64,000 bases of DNA from Pseudomonas saliphila (GCF_008638345.1 NZ_VTVA01000004.1:62001-126000); one strand, 5' to 3'. Numbered from the stretch's first letter, positions 1-9,736 are shown. The notes: a model not told the origin generated them from the letters alone. Made by a program: numbers and translations.

Positions 1-31
1 ACCCGATGGTGATTCGGATCAGATCTGCGAA

Positions 32-51
32 CATCGTCCAAACGGCTTACA
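32..51 (-). promoter_or_regulatory. Possible degenerate copy of the shared operator
   Basis: The stretch begins CATCGTCCA and resembles the left half of the repeated operator found before other transcription units here (for example 15161-15180), but its right half is poor. It lies just downstream of the thiolase gene and would control a leftward gene beyond the window edge. The call rests only on the half-site match. Confidence 0.3.
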
Positions 52-90
52 AGAAAACAGATAGGCAGGAGGGGGTTCGGAGGGACAGTA

Positions 91-1293
91 TTAAAGGACT
101 TCGAATAGCCCGGCTGCGCCCATTCCGCCACCGATACACATGGAAACGACCACGTAGCGTACGCCGCGGCGACGCCCTTCCAGCAGGGCATGCCCAACCA
201 TACGCGCACCACTCATACCGAACGGATGACCAATGGAAATGGCGCCGCCGTTTACGTTCAGGCGATCATTGGGGATGCCCAGCGTGTCGCGGCAATACAG
301 CACCTGACTGGCGAAGGCCTCGTTGATTTCCCACAGACCGATATCCTCGACCTTGAGCTTGAAACGCTCTAGCAGCTTAGGAATCGCATACACCGGACCA
401 ATCCCCATTTCCTCGGGCTTGCAACCCGCCACAGCGATACCACGGTAGATGCCCAGCGGTTTCAGACCACGGCGGTCGGCTTCGGTACGGCTCATCAGCA
501 GACAGGCCGCAGCGCCATCGGAGAACTGGGAAGCGTTACCGGCGGTGATGTGCTGGCCTTGCTTGATCCACTGACCGTCCTTCCATACCGGCTTCAGGCC
601 TTGCAGCCCTTCGAGGGTGGTCGAGGTGCGGTTACATTCGTCACGATCAGCAGTCACCTGCTCGTGGCCGGTGGGCGAGCCTTCCTTGTCGAACAGCCGC
701 TTGCTGGCGGTGAGCGGTACAATTTCATCCGCAAACAGCCCGGCCTCCTGTGCGTTGGCCGTCCGCTGCTGGCTCTGCAGGGCGTATTCATCCTGCGCCG
801 CGCGGCTGATCCCATAACGTTCGGCAACGATTTCTGCCGTCTCGATCATGGGTATATACGCGGCCGGCGCCACTTCCATTACCGCTTCGGAACGCGCGCG
901 GTGGGTGTTCTTGTGCTTGGTCTGGGTCAGCGACAGCGACTCGACGCCGCCTCCGATAGCCACATCCATTTCACCGGTCATGATCGCCTTGGCAGCTTCG
1001 CCAATCGCCATCAATCCAGAAGCGCACATGCGATCAACCGCCATACCCGCTACTGTTTCAGGCAGGCCACCGGTGTAGGCGCACAGACGCCCGATGTTGT
1101 AGCCCTGGGTACCCTGCTGCACGGCAGCGCCCATGATCACATCTCCGACATCCGCCGGATCGATACCAGCCCGCTCAACCACGGCACGAATCACATGCCC
1201 GCCGAGTACCGGGGCTTCGGTGTCATTGAATGAACCGCGGAAGGATTTGGCCAGCGCGGTACGCGCGGTGGCGACAATAACTGCTTCTTGCAT
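91..1293 (-). CDS. Thiolase (acetyl-CoA C-acyltransferase), FadA family
   Basis: This 400-residue thiolase would split a 3-oxoacyl-CoA with CoA to release acetyl- or propionyl-CoA. It carries the nucleophile Cys90 in DRMCASGL, His356 in the [10 protein letters not shown] segment and Cys386 in [12 protein letters not shown], so all catalytic residues are present. An ATG four codons further upstream (1305) overlaps the MaoC stop as TGATG but has no ribosome site. The chosen ATG follows TGAGG at good spacing and gives the usual thiolase start ([12 protein letters not shown]). It is the last gene of the minus-strand steroid operon, directly after a MaoC hydratase, so it probably finishes one beta-oxidation round. 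The precise substrate (side chain or ring remnant) cannot be read from sequence. Confidence 0.9.
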   Translation of the reverse strand: MQEAVIVATARTALAKSFRGSFNDTEAPVLGGHVIRAVVERAGIDPADVGDVIMGAAVQQGTQGYNIGRLCAYTGGLPETVAGMAVDRMCASGLMAIGEAAKAIMTGEMDVAIGGGVESLSLTQTKHKNTHRARSEAVMEVAPAAYIPMIETAEIVAERYGISRAAQDEYALQSQQRTANAQEAGLFADEIVPLTASKRLFDKEGSPTGHEQVTADRDECNRTSTTLEGLQGLKPVWKDGQWIKQGQHITAGNASQFSDGAAACLLMSRTEADRRGLKPLGIYRGIAVAGCKPEEMGIGPVYAIPKLLERFKLKVEDIGLWEINEAFASQVLYCRDTLGIPNDRLNVNGGAISIGHPFGMSGARMVGHALLEGRRRGVRYVVVSMCIGGGMGAAGLFEVL

Positions 1294-1304
1294 GGGTTGC
1301 CTCA

Positions 1305-1775
1305 TCAGGAATCTGGGTTAAAGGTGTAACGGCTGATGGTGTCCACCACACAGCCGGGACGGTCGCTGCCCTGAACTTCAACGGTGACGCGTACCACTAC
1401 CTGTACGGCGCCGTTGGCCAGAGTTTCGACCTGGGTAATTTCGCCGTTACCGCGAATGCTGGCGCCAACCCGCACCGGGGCCGGAAAGCGCACGCGGTCG
1501 CAGCCGTAGTTCACGCCCATCTGCAGGTTTTCAACCTTCATCAGTTGCGGCAGGAAATAATTCACTAGCGACAGGGTCAGGTAGCCGTGGGCGATGGTGC
1601 CGCCGAACGGGCCGGTCTTGGCCTTCTCAGGATCGACGTGAATCCATTGATGGTCGCCGGTGGCGTCGGCAAAGGTATCGACGCGCTGCTGATTGATAGT
1701 CATCCACTCGGTCACGCCGAGGGACTGGCCCACTGCCTGTTCCAGGGCAGCGGCGCTTTTGAAAACGGTGGTCAT
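1305..1775 (-). CDS. MaoC-like (R)-specific enoyl-CoA hydratase
   Basis: A single-hotdog MaoC protein of 156 residues. It has the hydratase-2 signature [16 protein letters not shown] followed by [16 protein letters not shown], supplying the Asp/His pair that adds water to a trans-2-enoyl-CoA. The open frame extends upstream to 2015, but that part runs through repeat DNA. The ATG at 1775 follows a good AGGAGA site and begins at the domain. It is closely followed by the thiolase gene, so the two act as a hydratase/thiolase pair. A 420-bp repeat-rich gap separates it from the rest of the operon, so it may have its own promoter. Confidence 0.88.
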   Translation of the reverse strand: MTTVFKSAAALEQAVGQSLGVTEWMTINQQRVDTFADATGDHQWIHVDPEKAKTGPFGGTIAHGYLTLSLVNYFLPQLMKVENLQMGVNYGCDRVRFPAPVRVGASIRGNGEITQVETLANGAVQVVVRVTVEVQGSDRPGCVVDTISRYTFNPDS

Positions 1776-2196
1776 GTTGATTCTCCTGATTAAACCTTGA
1801 TTGGGGCTTCCGGCTGGTGGTGACGGTTCATCTGGCGTGTCGCCCGATCCCGAGCCACCCACCTCAGACACGCCGCAAGTACGTCCCTGTAGGCTCGGCT
1901 GTTGCCATCCATGGCAACCAACGGTCTGAAGTGGGCGGCTCGGAACCGTGCTTGCATGGCTTCGTGAGTTTCGCAACAAGCGCAACAGCTTGACGACTTT
2001 GGGGTTGGGTACCATCAGCCTGCACCAGCTTCCGCAGCACGCTTGGCTGCGGGCTACTGTGGACCGTTGGTTGCCAGGGATGGCAACAGCGAGCCTCCAT
2101 GGATGGATTCACGGCGTGTCCGCAGTAGCCCGCAGGCAAGCGTGCAACACCGCAACACCCCAGCACACCAGCACACCAGCACACCAACCCAGACCA
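1776..2196. repeat. Intergenic region with nested inverted repeats
   Basis: No credible gene lies in these 421 bases; the open frames crossing it are low-complexity and unconserved in style. It holds two inverted copies of a ~60-bp unit: copy A 1867-1926, copy B 2062-2120 on the other strand. Each contains a small hairpin of type GTTGCC...GGCAAC and the block ACACGCCG...GGCTCG. Copy B lies inside a second inverted repeat with arms 2037-2063 and 2119-2145, matching at about 25 of 27 bases. A three-unit tandem of CAGCACAC lies at 2161-2184. The pattern fits a dispersed REP- or MITE-like intergenic element rather than a transposon gene. Confidence 0.75.
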
Positions 2197-2991
2197 TCAA
2201 GCCTGCTGCGAGCTCACCGGCACTATCTCGCCGGTCATGTAGCTGGAGTAATCGCTTGCGAGGAACATCATCACGTTGGCCACTTCCCAGCACTCGGCGC
2301 CACGGCCGAAGGCTTCGCGGGATTCCAGTTCCTTCAGCAGGGCCTCGGGGGCGGACTTGCGTAGCATCGGGTGTACTGCCAGCGAGGGTGCAACGGCATT
2401 GATGCGTACATTCAGTTCTGCAGCTTCCAGTGCCGCGCAGCGGGTCAGCGCCATCACACCGGCCTTGGCCGCCGCGTAATGCGCCTGCTCCTTCTGCGCT
2501 CGCCAGCCGAGGACCGAAGCATTATTGACGATCACCCCACCCTGCCCGCGCGCCTTCATGACTTGCAGCATGTAACGGGTCATGCGCATGGTGCCATTGA
2601 GGGTTACATCGATGACCTTGTTCCACTCCGCATCTTCCATCTCGATCAGCGCCTTGGTTGTTCCCAGCCCAGCGTTATTGATCAGGATGTCGATGCCCTG
2701 CAGCCTGTCCTCGGCAAAGTCGATCAGCGCACGCACCTCGGTCTCGTCGGCAACGTTGCAGAGCTTGCCCCACACGGCCGCAAGTCCGGTTTCCTGCTTG
2801 AGCTTGTCCACGGAAGCGGCCAGACGGCCCTCATGCACATCACTGATAACGATAGCGCGGCAGCCCTCTTCAACCGCTCTGGTTGCTGCGGCGAAACCAA
2901 TGCCGGCACCAGCCGCGGCGGTGATCAATACCGACTTGTCTTTGAGCAGACCATGGCCTGCTACATATTGGGGATTCTTCAAATCTATCAT
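2197..2991 (-). CDS. ipdF: IpdF-like SDR, 5-hydroxy-HIC-CoA dehydrogenase of steroid C/D-ring breakdown
   Basis: A 264-residue classical SDR. The NAD-binding loop reads TAAAGAGIG, NNAG follows, and the active site is in NNASVLGWRAQ with YAAAK. The wording around AGHGLL, TAAAG.GIG, NNASVLGWRAQ, HYAAAKAGVMALTRC and FLASDYSSYMTGE agrees closely with what I recall of mycobacterial IpdF (Rv3559c), which oxidises the 5-hydroxyl of the HIP-derived CoA ester. The long open frame extends upstream to 3201, but the ATG at 2991 follows AAAGG and lies 2 bp after the preceding ACAD stop, giving translational coupling. As in mycobacteria, it neighbours a FadE30-like ACAD gene. Confidence 0.85.
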   Translation of the reverse strand: MIDLKNPQYVAGHGLLKDKSVLITAAAGAGIGFAAATRAVEEGCRAIVISDVHEGRLAASVDKLKQETGLAAVWGKLCNVADETEVRALIDFAEDRLQGIDILINNAGLGTTKALIEMEDAEWNKVIDVTLNGTMRMTRYMLQVMKARGQGGVIVNNASVLGWRAQKEQAHYAAAKAGVMALTRCAALEAAELNVRINAVAPSLAVHPMLRKSAPEALLKELESREAFGRGAECWEVANVMMFLASDYSSYMTGEIVPVSSQQA

Positions 2992-2993
2992 GG

Positions 2994-4178
2994 TTATCTG
3001 CCTTTGGGTTCTTTGGGCATGCCGAGTCCGCGCTCCGCGATGATGTTGCGCTGAATCTGGTTGGTGCCGCCGTAAATGGTGTCGGAGCGGGTGAACAGGA
3101 ACATCGACTGCAGGCGTGTGAGGTTGTAAGGCGCGGACTCGATGATTTCCGCCTCCGGACCCAGCACATCCATCGCCAGCGCACCCAGATTGCGGTGCCA
3201 ACTGGACCAGTGCAGCTTGTAGACCAATGAGGAACTGTCGGGCTCACTGGAGCCGTTATCCGAGAGCATGCGCATGGCGTTGTAGCGCATCAGCCGCAAG
3301 CCGGTGTGGGCCTCGGCAATACGTTGGCGGATGCTGGGCTCGGTGGCTGCGCCATTTGCCTTGGCGATGCGGATAATTTCATCCAGCTCATTCTGGAACT
3401 GCATCTGCTGGCCGAGCGTCGACACGCCCCGCTCAAATCCCAGCAGCCCCATGGCCACCTTCCAGCCGTCTCCGGGTTCACCAACAATGTCAGCGGCCAC
3501 GGCATCATCGAAGAAGACCTCGTTGAATTCCGAGGTGCCGGTGAGCTGCTCGATCGGCCGCACCGTGACGCCCGGCTGGTGCATGGAAACCAGGAAGAAG
3601 CCCAGGCCCCGGTGCGCCTGCGAGTCCGGATCGGTGCGGGCGATAACAAAACACCAGTCGGACTCATGAGCCAGCGAGGTCCAGACTTTCTGCCCATTGA
3701 TGAGCCACTTGCCGGACGCCGTATCTTGCGTGGCCTTGGTTCTGACATTGGCGAGATCCGAGCCGGCGCTCGGCTCGGAATAACCCTGGCACCAGAGCTC
3801 GGTGCCGGCGACTATGCCGGGCAGGTAACTCTGCTTCTGTTCTTCGCTGCCGAACGCAATCAACGTCGGGCCGGCGAGCCCTTCGCCGATATGACCGACT
3901 CGGCCGGGAGCACCGGCGCGGGCGTATTCTTCAAAGAAGATCACCTGCTGTTCAATCGACGCCCCTCGGCCGCCGTATTGTTGCGGCCAGCCGACGCAGG
4001 TCCAGCCGCCTTCGGCCAGCTTCTGCTCCCAGCGTTTGCGTTCTTCCGGGAACATGTGTTCGTCGCCGGGGCCGCCGCGATAGCGTAGCACCTCGAATTC
4101 GCCGACCAGATTGTCCCGCAGCCAGCCAGCCACTTCTCCGCGGAAGGCTTCGTCTTCCGGGCTGAACGTCAATTTCAT
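2994..4178 (-). CDS. Acyl-CoA dehydrogenase, FadE30-like, catalytic chain of a heteromeric pair
   Basis: This 394-residue flavin acyl-CoA dehydrogenase has the standard YSEPSAGSDLA and WTSLAHESDW flavin-contact segments. The C-terminal position that holds the catalytic Glu in MCAD is Gly (IYGGTNQIQRN). A Glu is instead found at residue 249 in GFERG, the isovaleryl/steroid-ACAD position. Its neighbour at 4189-5370 lacks this Glu, so the two probably form an alpha2beta2 enzyme, as known for steroid ACADs. Next to ipdF, it most likely oxidises the propionyl side chain of HIP-CoA (FadE30/ScdC role, inferred). Start ATG follows AGGAAG. Confidence 0.85.
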   Translation of the reverse strand: MKLTFSPEDEAFRGEVAGWLRDNLVGEFEVLRYRGGPGDEHMFPEERKRWEQKLAEGGWTCVGWPQQYGGRGASIEQQVIFFEEYARAGAPGRVGHIGEGLAGPTLIAFGSEEQKQSYLPGIVAGTELWCQGYSEPSAGSDLANVRTKATQDTASGKWLINGQKVWTSLAHESDWCFVIARTDPDSQAHRGLGFFLVSMHQPGVTVRPIEQLTGTSEFNEVFFDDAVAADIVGEPGDGWKVAMGLLGFERGVSTLGQQMQFQNELDEIIRIAKANGAATEPSIRQRIAEAHTGLRLMRYNAMRMLSDNGSSEPDSSSLVYKLHWSSWHRNLGALAMDVLGPEAEIIESAPYNLTRLQSMFLFTRSDTIYGGTNQIQRNIIAERGLGMPKEPKGR

Positions 4179-4188
4179 CTTGGCTTCC

Positions 4189-5370
4189 TCAGTCCAGCAA
4201 CAGGCCGGCGATCAGCTCACGCTGCGCCGCCCCGTTGCCCAGATACAGTTCACTGGCCTTGGCCCGTTTGAAATAGAGATGCACGTCATACTCCCAGGTA
4301 AAGCCCACCCCGCCGTGCAGCTGGATGGCGTTACCCGCATTGAAGAACAGCGTGTCCGAGCAATAACCCTTGGCCATCGCGGCCGCCTCGTGGAGTTCGC
4401 TGGCGATGCGTTGATCGCCGTCTGGGCTCAGCACTTCCTGCGCCACGCAGGCGGCGTAATGCACCGCCGAGCGCGCCACTTCGCACTTCAGCTTCATGTC
4501 CGCGGCTTTGTGTTTGAGCGCCTGGTAGCTGGCGATGGGACGACCGAACTGCACCCGCTCCTGCATGTAGGCCACGCTCATGTCCAGCAGCTGCTGGGCT
4601 GCGCCCATCTGTTCGGCGGCCAGACATACCTTGGCCAAATCGATAAGGGACATAAGCTGTGCAGCACCCTGACCGGCAGTGCCCATCAGGGCAGTGGCGG
4701 GCAGCTGGACATCAGCAAGAGTGATCTGTGCCTGGTGTCGAGTCTGATCCATGGTCGGCAACCATTGGCGAGCAACACCTGCAGTCTCGGCCGGGACGGC
4801 GAACAGCGAGATGCCGTCCATACCCTGGCTCCCCGGTGCACGAGCAGCAATGATCAGCAAATCAGCACTGTGGCCGTCGACGACATAGCGCAGTTCGCCA
4901 TCAAGCTGGTAACCCTCGTGGGTGGCTTGCCAGGTCGCGGTAACCGCTTCGCAGCCCCACTGCCCACCTGTGCGCGCCGCCTGCGGCCCGGTCCAGGCCA
5001 GCGTGGCGGTCAGACTGCCATCGACCATGGCCGGCAGATATTGCTGCTTGTGCTCGTCAGTCCCCGCGAGCAGCAGGCTATTGGCGCCGAGACAGACTGT
5101 CGCGAAAAAAGGCGAACACAGCAGCACTCGACCCATTTGCTCCAACACCGCCGCCAGCTCGACGTGGCCCAGGCCCATGCCGCCGTATTCTTCCGGCACG
5201 GTAATCGCCTGGAAACACAGTTCCTGGCAGATGCGTTGCCAGAGCGCCGGATCGTAACCCGCCTCGGTAGCCATGGCTTCGCGCACGGCTGCCGAGGTGG
5301 ATACATCCCGCAGAAATTCTTCCGCAGTATCGCGGATCATGTTCTGCTCGTCGGTGAAGCGAAATTCCAT
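4189..5370 (-). CDS. Acyl-CoA dehydrogenase-like partner chain
   Basis: A 393-residue ACAD-fold protein with the C-terminal motif LHGGVGFTWEYDVHLYFKRA, which binds FAD in this family. The segment aligned with the catalytic Glu of its neighbour reads IDLAKVCLAAEQ, so no base is evident there. It lies 10 bp before the FadE30-like gene and is probably the non-catalytic subunit of that heteromer, a design typical of steroid beta-oxidation. The ATG follows GGAGA. Confidence 0.83.
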   Translation of the reverse strand: MEFRFTDEQNMIRDTAEEFLRDVSTSAAVREAMATEAGYDPALWQRICQELCFQAITVPEEYGGMGLGHVELAAVLEQMGRVLLCSPFFATVCLGANSLLLAGTDEHKQQYLPAMVDGSLTATLAWTGPQAARTGGQWGCEAVTATWQATHEGYQLDGELRYVVDGHSADLLIIAARAPGSQGMDGISLFAVPAETAGVARQWLPTMDQTRHQAQITLADVQLPATALMGTAGQGAAQLMSLIDLAKVCLAAEQMGAAQQLLDMSVAYMQERVQFGRPIASYQALKHKAADMKLKCEVARSAVHYAACVAQEVLSPDGDQRIASELHEAAAMAKGYCSDTLFFNAGNAIQLHGGVGFTWEYDVHLYFKRAKASELYLGNGAAQRELIAGLLLD

Positions 5371-5385
5371 GGATTGTCTCCGGGC

Positions 5386-6270
5386 TTAGGCGCCGTACAC
5401 TTTCTGCGCGGGTACTTCCGTGCTCAGCAGCGCCTGCACCGCTTCGCCTACTTGAGCCGGTTGCCAATGGGCGCCCTTGTCGACGCCTTCGGTAGTGCGC
5501 CAGCCATCGGCAATGGAGATCTTTCCGCCTTCTGCCTCGAAGACGCGCCCGGTCACCTGAGCCGCTTCAGCTGACGCCAACCAGGCCAGCAGCGAGCTGA
5601 CATTCTCCGGCGCCCAGTAATCGAAGCTGCCATCGGTTGGCTTGGCCATGCGCTCGGCCATCGCGTCTACCGCCGTGGTCATGCCGGTACGGGCAGCCGG
5701 AGCTACAGCGTTGGCGGTGATGCCATAACGGCGCAGTTCGGCCGCCTGGTTCAGAGTCAGCGCAGCGATACCCGCCTTGGCGGCGGCATAGTTGGACTGG
5801 CCGATAGAGCCCTGCAGACCTGCACCTGAAGTGGTATTGATGATGCGTGCATCGACCTTGTTGCCTGCCTTGGCCTGATCACGCCAATAGTGCACGGCAT
5901 GGGAGCTGATGCAGAAATGCCCCTTGAGGTGCACGGCCATGATGGTGTCCCACTCGGCTTCGGTCATCGACGCAAACATGCGGTCGCGGTTGACGCCGGC
6001 GTTGTTCACGACCACGTGCAGATCACCGTAGGTATCGATGGCCTGTTTGACGGCATTCTCGCTGTCGGAATAATGGGTGATGTCCGAGGTATTGACCACG
6101 GCGCGGCCACCGGCGGCGACGATCTCATCGACGACCTTCTGTGCGGCGTCACGGTTGATGTCGTTGACGATGACGCAGGCACCTTCGCTGGCGAACACCC
6201 GCGCATGGGCCGCGCCCAATCCCCCACCGGCGCCGGTGATAATCGCTACTCTATCGTTCAAAATACCCAT
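5386..6270 (-). CDS. SDR, probable 3-hydroxyacyl-CoA dehydrogenase
   Basis: A 294-residue SDR with TGAGGGLG, NNAG, a Ser in NTTSGAGLQGS, and YAAAK. The C-terminal extension resembles the dehydrogenase part of peroxisomal multifunctional enzyme type 2 and Rv3548c-like proteins. It likely oxidises a 3-hydroxyacyl-CoA between the ACAD/hydratase and thiolase steps. I take the ATG at 6270, preceded by AGGAGC, instead of the open frame beginning at 6297. The 65-bp gap to the upstream thiolase carries a perfect 14-bp palindrome at 6329-6342. Confidence 0.82.
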   Translation of the reverse strand: MGILNDRVAIITGAGGGLGAAHARVFASEGACVIVNDINRDAAQKVVDEIVAAGGRAVVNTSDITHYSDSENAVKQAIDTYGDLHVVVNNAGVNRDRMFASMTEAEWDTIMAVHLKGHFCISSHAVHYWRDQAKAGNKVDARIINTTSGAGLQGSIGQSNYAAAKAGIAALTLNQAAELRRYGITANAVAPAARTGMTTAVDAMAERMAKPTDGSFDYWAPENVSSLLAWLASAEAAQVTGRVFEAEGGKISIADGWRTTEGVDKGAHWQPAQVGEAVQALLSTEVPAQKVYGA

Positions 6271-6328
6271 CTTTAGCGCTCCTGTTCTTGGCACCACTGA
6301 ACGCTTGTTTTCGCGTCCAGTGGGAGCA

Positions 6329-6342
6329 TCTCTGATCAGAGA
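6329..6342. promoter_or_regulatory. Perfect palindrome TCTCTGATCAGAGA
   Basis: A 14-bp perfect palindrome spanning the thiolase stop codon, 59 bp before the SDR start. Its centre, CTGATCAG, is the same as in the operator-like sites at 39842-39861, 63617-63636 and 35527-35535. It may be an internal operator or an mRNA hairpin between two genes. There is no T-run, so a terminator is unlikely. Confidence 0.4.
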
Positions 6343-7487
6343 CGCTCAATAATGGTGACGTTGGCCTGGCCACCGCCTTCGCACATGGTCTGCAGGGCGT
6401 AACGGCCGCCGCTGCGCTCCAACTCGTGCAGCAAGGTGGTCATCAGGCGTGCGCCCGTGGCGCCGAGCGGGTGGCCAAGAGCAATGGCGCCGCCGTTGAC
6501 GTTGGTTTTTGCCGGGTCGTAATCCAGTTCTTTCTGCCAGGCCATAACTACCGAGGCGAAGGCTTCGTTGATCTCCACCAGATCGATGTCGGCCATGCTC
6601 ATACCCGCGCGTTGCAGCGCTTTACGGGTGGCGGCAATGGGCGCCGTCAGATGCCAGATCGGGTCGTCGCCGAGCACGGTCAGGTTATGAATTCGCGCGC
6701 GTGGCGTGAGGTTGTAGCGTTTGAGCGCGGCTTCCGAGACCACCAACATGGCAGCCGAGGCGTCGCAGGTCTGACTGGACACGGCGGCGGTAATGTCCGG
6801 AAACTGCGGATCGACCGGCTCCAGCGAGGCCATTTTTTCAAGGGTCGTCTCGCGAGGCGTTTCGTCATGGCTAAGGCCGTTACAACCGACTATCTCGCGC
6901 TGAAAGCGTCCCTCGGCGATAGCGTGGAGTGCACGCCGGTGGCTTTCCAGAGCAAAGGCTTCCATGTCTGCACGGCTGATATTCCAGTGGCTGGCGATGC
7001 GCTGAGCTGAATAGAACTGGTTGACCGGCTGGTCGCCAAAACGCGCCTGCCAGCCCTGGCTGCCGGAGAATGGATCGGGGAAACCCAGTGGCTGCCCGGC
7101 GAGCATGGCGGAAGAAATAGGAATCTGCGTCATGGTTTGTACGCCGCCGACGGCGACCACGTCCTGGGTCCCGCTCATCACAGCCTGCGCGGCAAAATGC
7201 ACCGCCTGCTGGGATGAACCGCACTGCCGGTCGACAGTGGTGCCCGGTACATTCAGTGGCAGGCCCGCGGCGAGCCAGCTGGTGCGGGCGATATCACCAG
7301 CCTGCGAGCCAATGGTGTCGACACAGCCAAAAATCACATCGTCGTATTCGTCGGCGGGAATCGCGTTGCGCTCTACCAGCGCCTTGAGCACGTGGGCACC
7401 GAGATCAATCGCGTGCACGTTCGACAGCGAGCCCTTGCGTCTGCCTGTCGGCGTGCGCAACGCGTCTACGATATAGGCTTGTGGCAT
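6336..7487 (-). CDS. fadA6: FadA6-like thiolase of steroid-ring degradation
   Basis: A 383-residue thiolase with Cys89 in [10 protein letters not shown], His339 in [10 protein letters not shown] and Cys369 in [14 protein letters not shown]. The CEGGGQAN ending is typical of the FadA5/FadA6 group. Its position between the Ipd genes and the FadE30-like pair points to FadA6, which removes acetyl-CoA during C/D-ring beta-oxidation (inferred from family and context). The ATG follows CGGAGA and begins 2 bp after the preceding ACAD stop. Confidence 0.85.
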   Translation of the reverse strand: MPQAYIVDALRTPTGRRKGSLSNVHAIDLGAHVLKALVERNAIPADEYDDVIFGCVDTIGSQAGDIARTSWLAAGLPLNVPGTTVDRQCGSSQQAVHFAAQAVMSGTQDVVAVGGVQTMTQIPISSAMLAGQPLGFPDPFSGSQGWQARFGDQPVNQFYSAQRIASHWNISRADMEAFALESHRRALHAIAEGRFQREIVGCNGLSHDETPRETTLEKMASLEPVDPQFPDITAAVSSQTCDASAAMLVVSEAALKRYNLTPRARIHNLTVLGDDPIWHLTAPIAATRKALQRAGMSMADIDLVEINEAFASVVMAWQKELDYDPAKTNVNGGAIALGHPLGATGARLMTTLLHELERSGGRYALQTMCEGGGQANVTIIERL

Positions 7488-7489
7488 GG

Positions 7490-8548
7490 TTATTCTCCGA
7501 AGGTGAATTGCGGACCGATGGGGGCCCCGTCGGCGAGCACGGCCGTGGCCACCCGCGACTTGTGGAAGGCTCGATCACCCCAGGAGGAGTCCAGCGCCCA
7601 GGCGCGTTTCATGAACATCTGCAGATCGACTTCCCAGGTGTAACCCATGGCGCCATGCACCTGAATGCCATGCCGCGCGGCGAGCCAGGCCGCCTCGCAG
7701 CAAGCCAGTTTGGCGTGCGACACATGCAGATCGACATTGGCTTCGCCTTGCGCCAGCGCGTGGGCGGCGCGGTAGAGAACCGGCTTGGCAAATTCGATTT
7801 TCTCGGCGACTTGGGCCAGGTGATGCTTGACCGCCTGAAAGCTGCCGATCGGCTTGCCAAACTGCTTGCGCTGAACCACGTAATCAATCGACAGATCCAG
7901 CATACGCTGGGCCAGCCCGATGCTCTGGCCGGCTACCGCCAGCGCGCCGCGGTTGAGCGTCTGGTTCCAGATGGCCTGACCCTGTGCGGCGTCGACGATG
8001 CGAGTCTCGTCGCTCGGGCTGAAGGTGATCCGACTCAGCCGGCGAGAGCTGTCGATGCTCGGGTTGCGCTCGAAACCTATGCTCTCGCGGCGCACGCTGT
8101 GTATCTCGCCGTTGTGCTCAAGCAGTATTACGTCCGCCAGGTGCACATCGGCGACCAGCGGGTTGACTGGATGGCCCACGGCAAAACGGGCGTCGCCCTC
8201 GGCAATTTTCGACAGCATTTCATCCCGGCGCGGTGTTGCTTCCGGCAGTGCACTGAGCAGACCGGTGGCAACGTAGGCGGTGTCGGCCATGGAGTCAGCG
8301 ATGGCGTAGTAGCCCAGTTCCTGCGTCATCAGTGCCCAGGCGACATCGTCCATCCCCAGGCCGCCAAGCGCTTCGGGGACAGACAACGCAGTCAGCCCTT
8401 GTGCGGCCATCTTGCTGCGCAGTTCCGGGGAGCGACCATCGTCGGTATCCCATATCTCGCGCAGCATTTCCGGCGGTGCTTCGGTCATCAGGAAGCGGCT
8501 GATCGCCTCGCGAAAGGCAAGCTGGTCTTCGGTAAAGGTAAAGTCCAT
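7490..8548 (-). CDS. Acyl-CoA dehydrogenase-like partner chain (FadE31/32/33 type)
   Basis: A 352-residue ACAD-fold chain with the HGAMGYTWEVDLQMFMKRA motif near the C-terminus. It is shorter than its partner and has no Glu at the GFERG-equivalent position (NRGALAVAGQSIG). It is adjacent to the full ACAD at 8560-9726, so a second alpha2beta2 enzyme is likely. In mycobacteria, FadE31-33 with similar architecture lie in the same C/D-ring cluster; which one this matches cannot be decided here. Confidence 0.82.
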   Translation of the reverse strand: MDFTFTEDQLAFREAISRFLMTEAPPEMLREIWDTDDGRSPELRSKMAAQGLTALSVPEALGGLGMDDVAWALMTQELGYYAIADSMADTAYVATGLLSALPEATPRRDEMLSKIAEGDARFAVGHPVNPLVADVHLADVILLEHNGEIHSVRRESIGFERNPSIDSSRRLSRITFSPSDETRIVDAAQGQAIWNQTLNRGALAVAGQSIGLAQRMLDLSIDYVVQRKQFGKPIGSFQAVKHHLAQVAEKIEFAKPVLYRAAHALAQGEANVDLHVSHAKLACCEAAWLAARHGIQVHGAMGYTWEVDLQMFMKRAWALDSSWGDRAFHKSRVATAVLADGAPIGPQFTFGE

Positions 8549-8559
8549 GTTTGGCTTCC

Positions 8560-9726
8560 TCAGGCTTTCGGCAGGCCGAGCATGCGCTCGGCAATAATGT
8601 TGCGCTGGATTTCGTTGGTGCCCGCATAGATAGGCCCGGCCTGAGCGAACAGGAAGCCTTCCAGCCAGTTGCCGTGTTCCACCGCTTCCGGGGCATAGCC
8701 ATTCAATTCGCCGTATGGGCCAAGAATGCGCATAGCGGTTTCATGCATCTTCAGGTCGAGTTCGGACCAGACGATCTTGTTGATACTGGCCTCGGCGCCA
8801 ATCTTCGCGCCCTTCTCGACCAGACCCACTGTGTGATACGCGGAATGAGCGTAGGCTTCTGCGCCCATCCAGCTCTCGATCACCGCGTCGCGCAGGCCCG
8901 GGTCGCGTTCGGCCACCTCGGGATGTGCCTTGTACAGGTCGACCAGCCGTTTGGCGGTCTGCTGAAAGCGCGCCGGGGAACGCAACAACAATCCGCGCTC
9001 GAACCCCGCGGTAGCCATCGCCACATGCCAGCCCTGCCCGTCTCCACCGATACGGTTGCCCACCGGCACCCGCACGTCATCGAAAAACACTTCGGCAAAG
9101 GCGTCTTTTCCGTTCAAGGCCTTGATCGGGCGCACGGTGACGCCGGGGCTGTTCAGCGGTACCAACAGGTAGCTCAAACCATGGTGACGGCTGCTCTGCG
9201 GGTCGGTGCGGAACAAACCGAAGATCCAGTCAGCGAAGATCGCGCGGGTAGACCAGGTTTTCTGGCCGTTGATCACGTACTCATCGCCTTCACGCAGCGC
9301 CTTGCTGCGAATAGCCGCCATATCGGAACCGGCGTTCGGCTCCGACCAGCCCTGCGCCCACATGTCCTCACTGGAGGCAATGCGTGGCAGGAAGTGGCGT
9401 TTCTGCTCCTCGGTTCCGAACTCCATGAGCGTTGGTCCGAGCAGCAGCTGGCCGTTCTGATTGACCCGCATGGGGGCGCCAGCGGCGTAGTATTCTTCCT
9501 CAAAGATCAGCCACTCGATCAGGTCGCAGCCGCGACCACCCAGGTGCTCGGGCCACATGACCATCGACAGCCGGCTTTCGTATAGCTTGCCTTCCCAGGC
9601 ACGATGCTCCTCGAAGCCTTCGCGGGTGTCATAGCTGGCCAGCGGCTGGCTCGGCACATTGGCCTTCAACCAGGCGCGCACTTCGGCGCGAAAGGCTTGT
9701 TGCTTGGCGGTATAGGTCAATTGCAT
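8560..9726 (-). CDS. Acyl-CoA dehydrogenase, catalytic chain of second heteromeric pair
   Basis: A 388-residue ACAD with WSEPNAGSDMA and NGQKTWSTRA flavin-binding segments and Glu243 in GFERG as probable base. The MCAD-type Glu position is Ala (IYAGTNEIQRN). It lies 10 bp from echA20 and 11 bp from its partner chain, and would introduce a double bond in a ring-derived CoA ester. Start ATG is chosen by the standard N-terminus; no upstream alternative is needed. Confidence 0.85.
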   Translation of the reverse strand: MQLTYTAKQQAFRAEVRAWLKANVPSQPLASYDTREGFEEHRAWEGKLYESRLSMVMWPEHLGGRGCDLIEWLIFEEEYYAAGAPMRVNQNGQLLLGPTLMEFGTEEQKRHFLPRIASSEDMWAQGWSEPNAGSDMAAIRSKALREGDEYVINGQKTWSTRAIFADWIFGLFRTDPQSSRHHGLSYLLVPLNSPGVTVRPIKALNGKDAFAEVFFDDVRVPVGNRIGGDGQGWHVAMATAGFERGLLLRSPARFQQTAKRLVDLYKAHPEVAERDPGLRDAVIESWMGAEAYAHSAYHTVGLVEKGAKIGAEASINKIVWSELDLKMHETAMRILGPYGELNGYAPEAVEHGNWLEGFLFAQAGPIYAGTNEIQRNIIAERMLGLPKA

Positions 9727-9736
9727 GGCATGGTTC

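Noticed and set aside
2161-2184. CAGCACAC tandem looked at as a possible CRISPR or satellite
   Set aside because: Only three 8-bp units with no spacers.
1864-2364. Several overlapping reading frames of 80-138 codons in the gap after the MaoC gene
   Set aside because: They run through the inverted repeats and into the antisense of ipdF, have odd composition, no domain and no ribosome sites.
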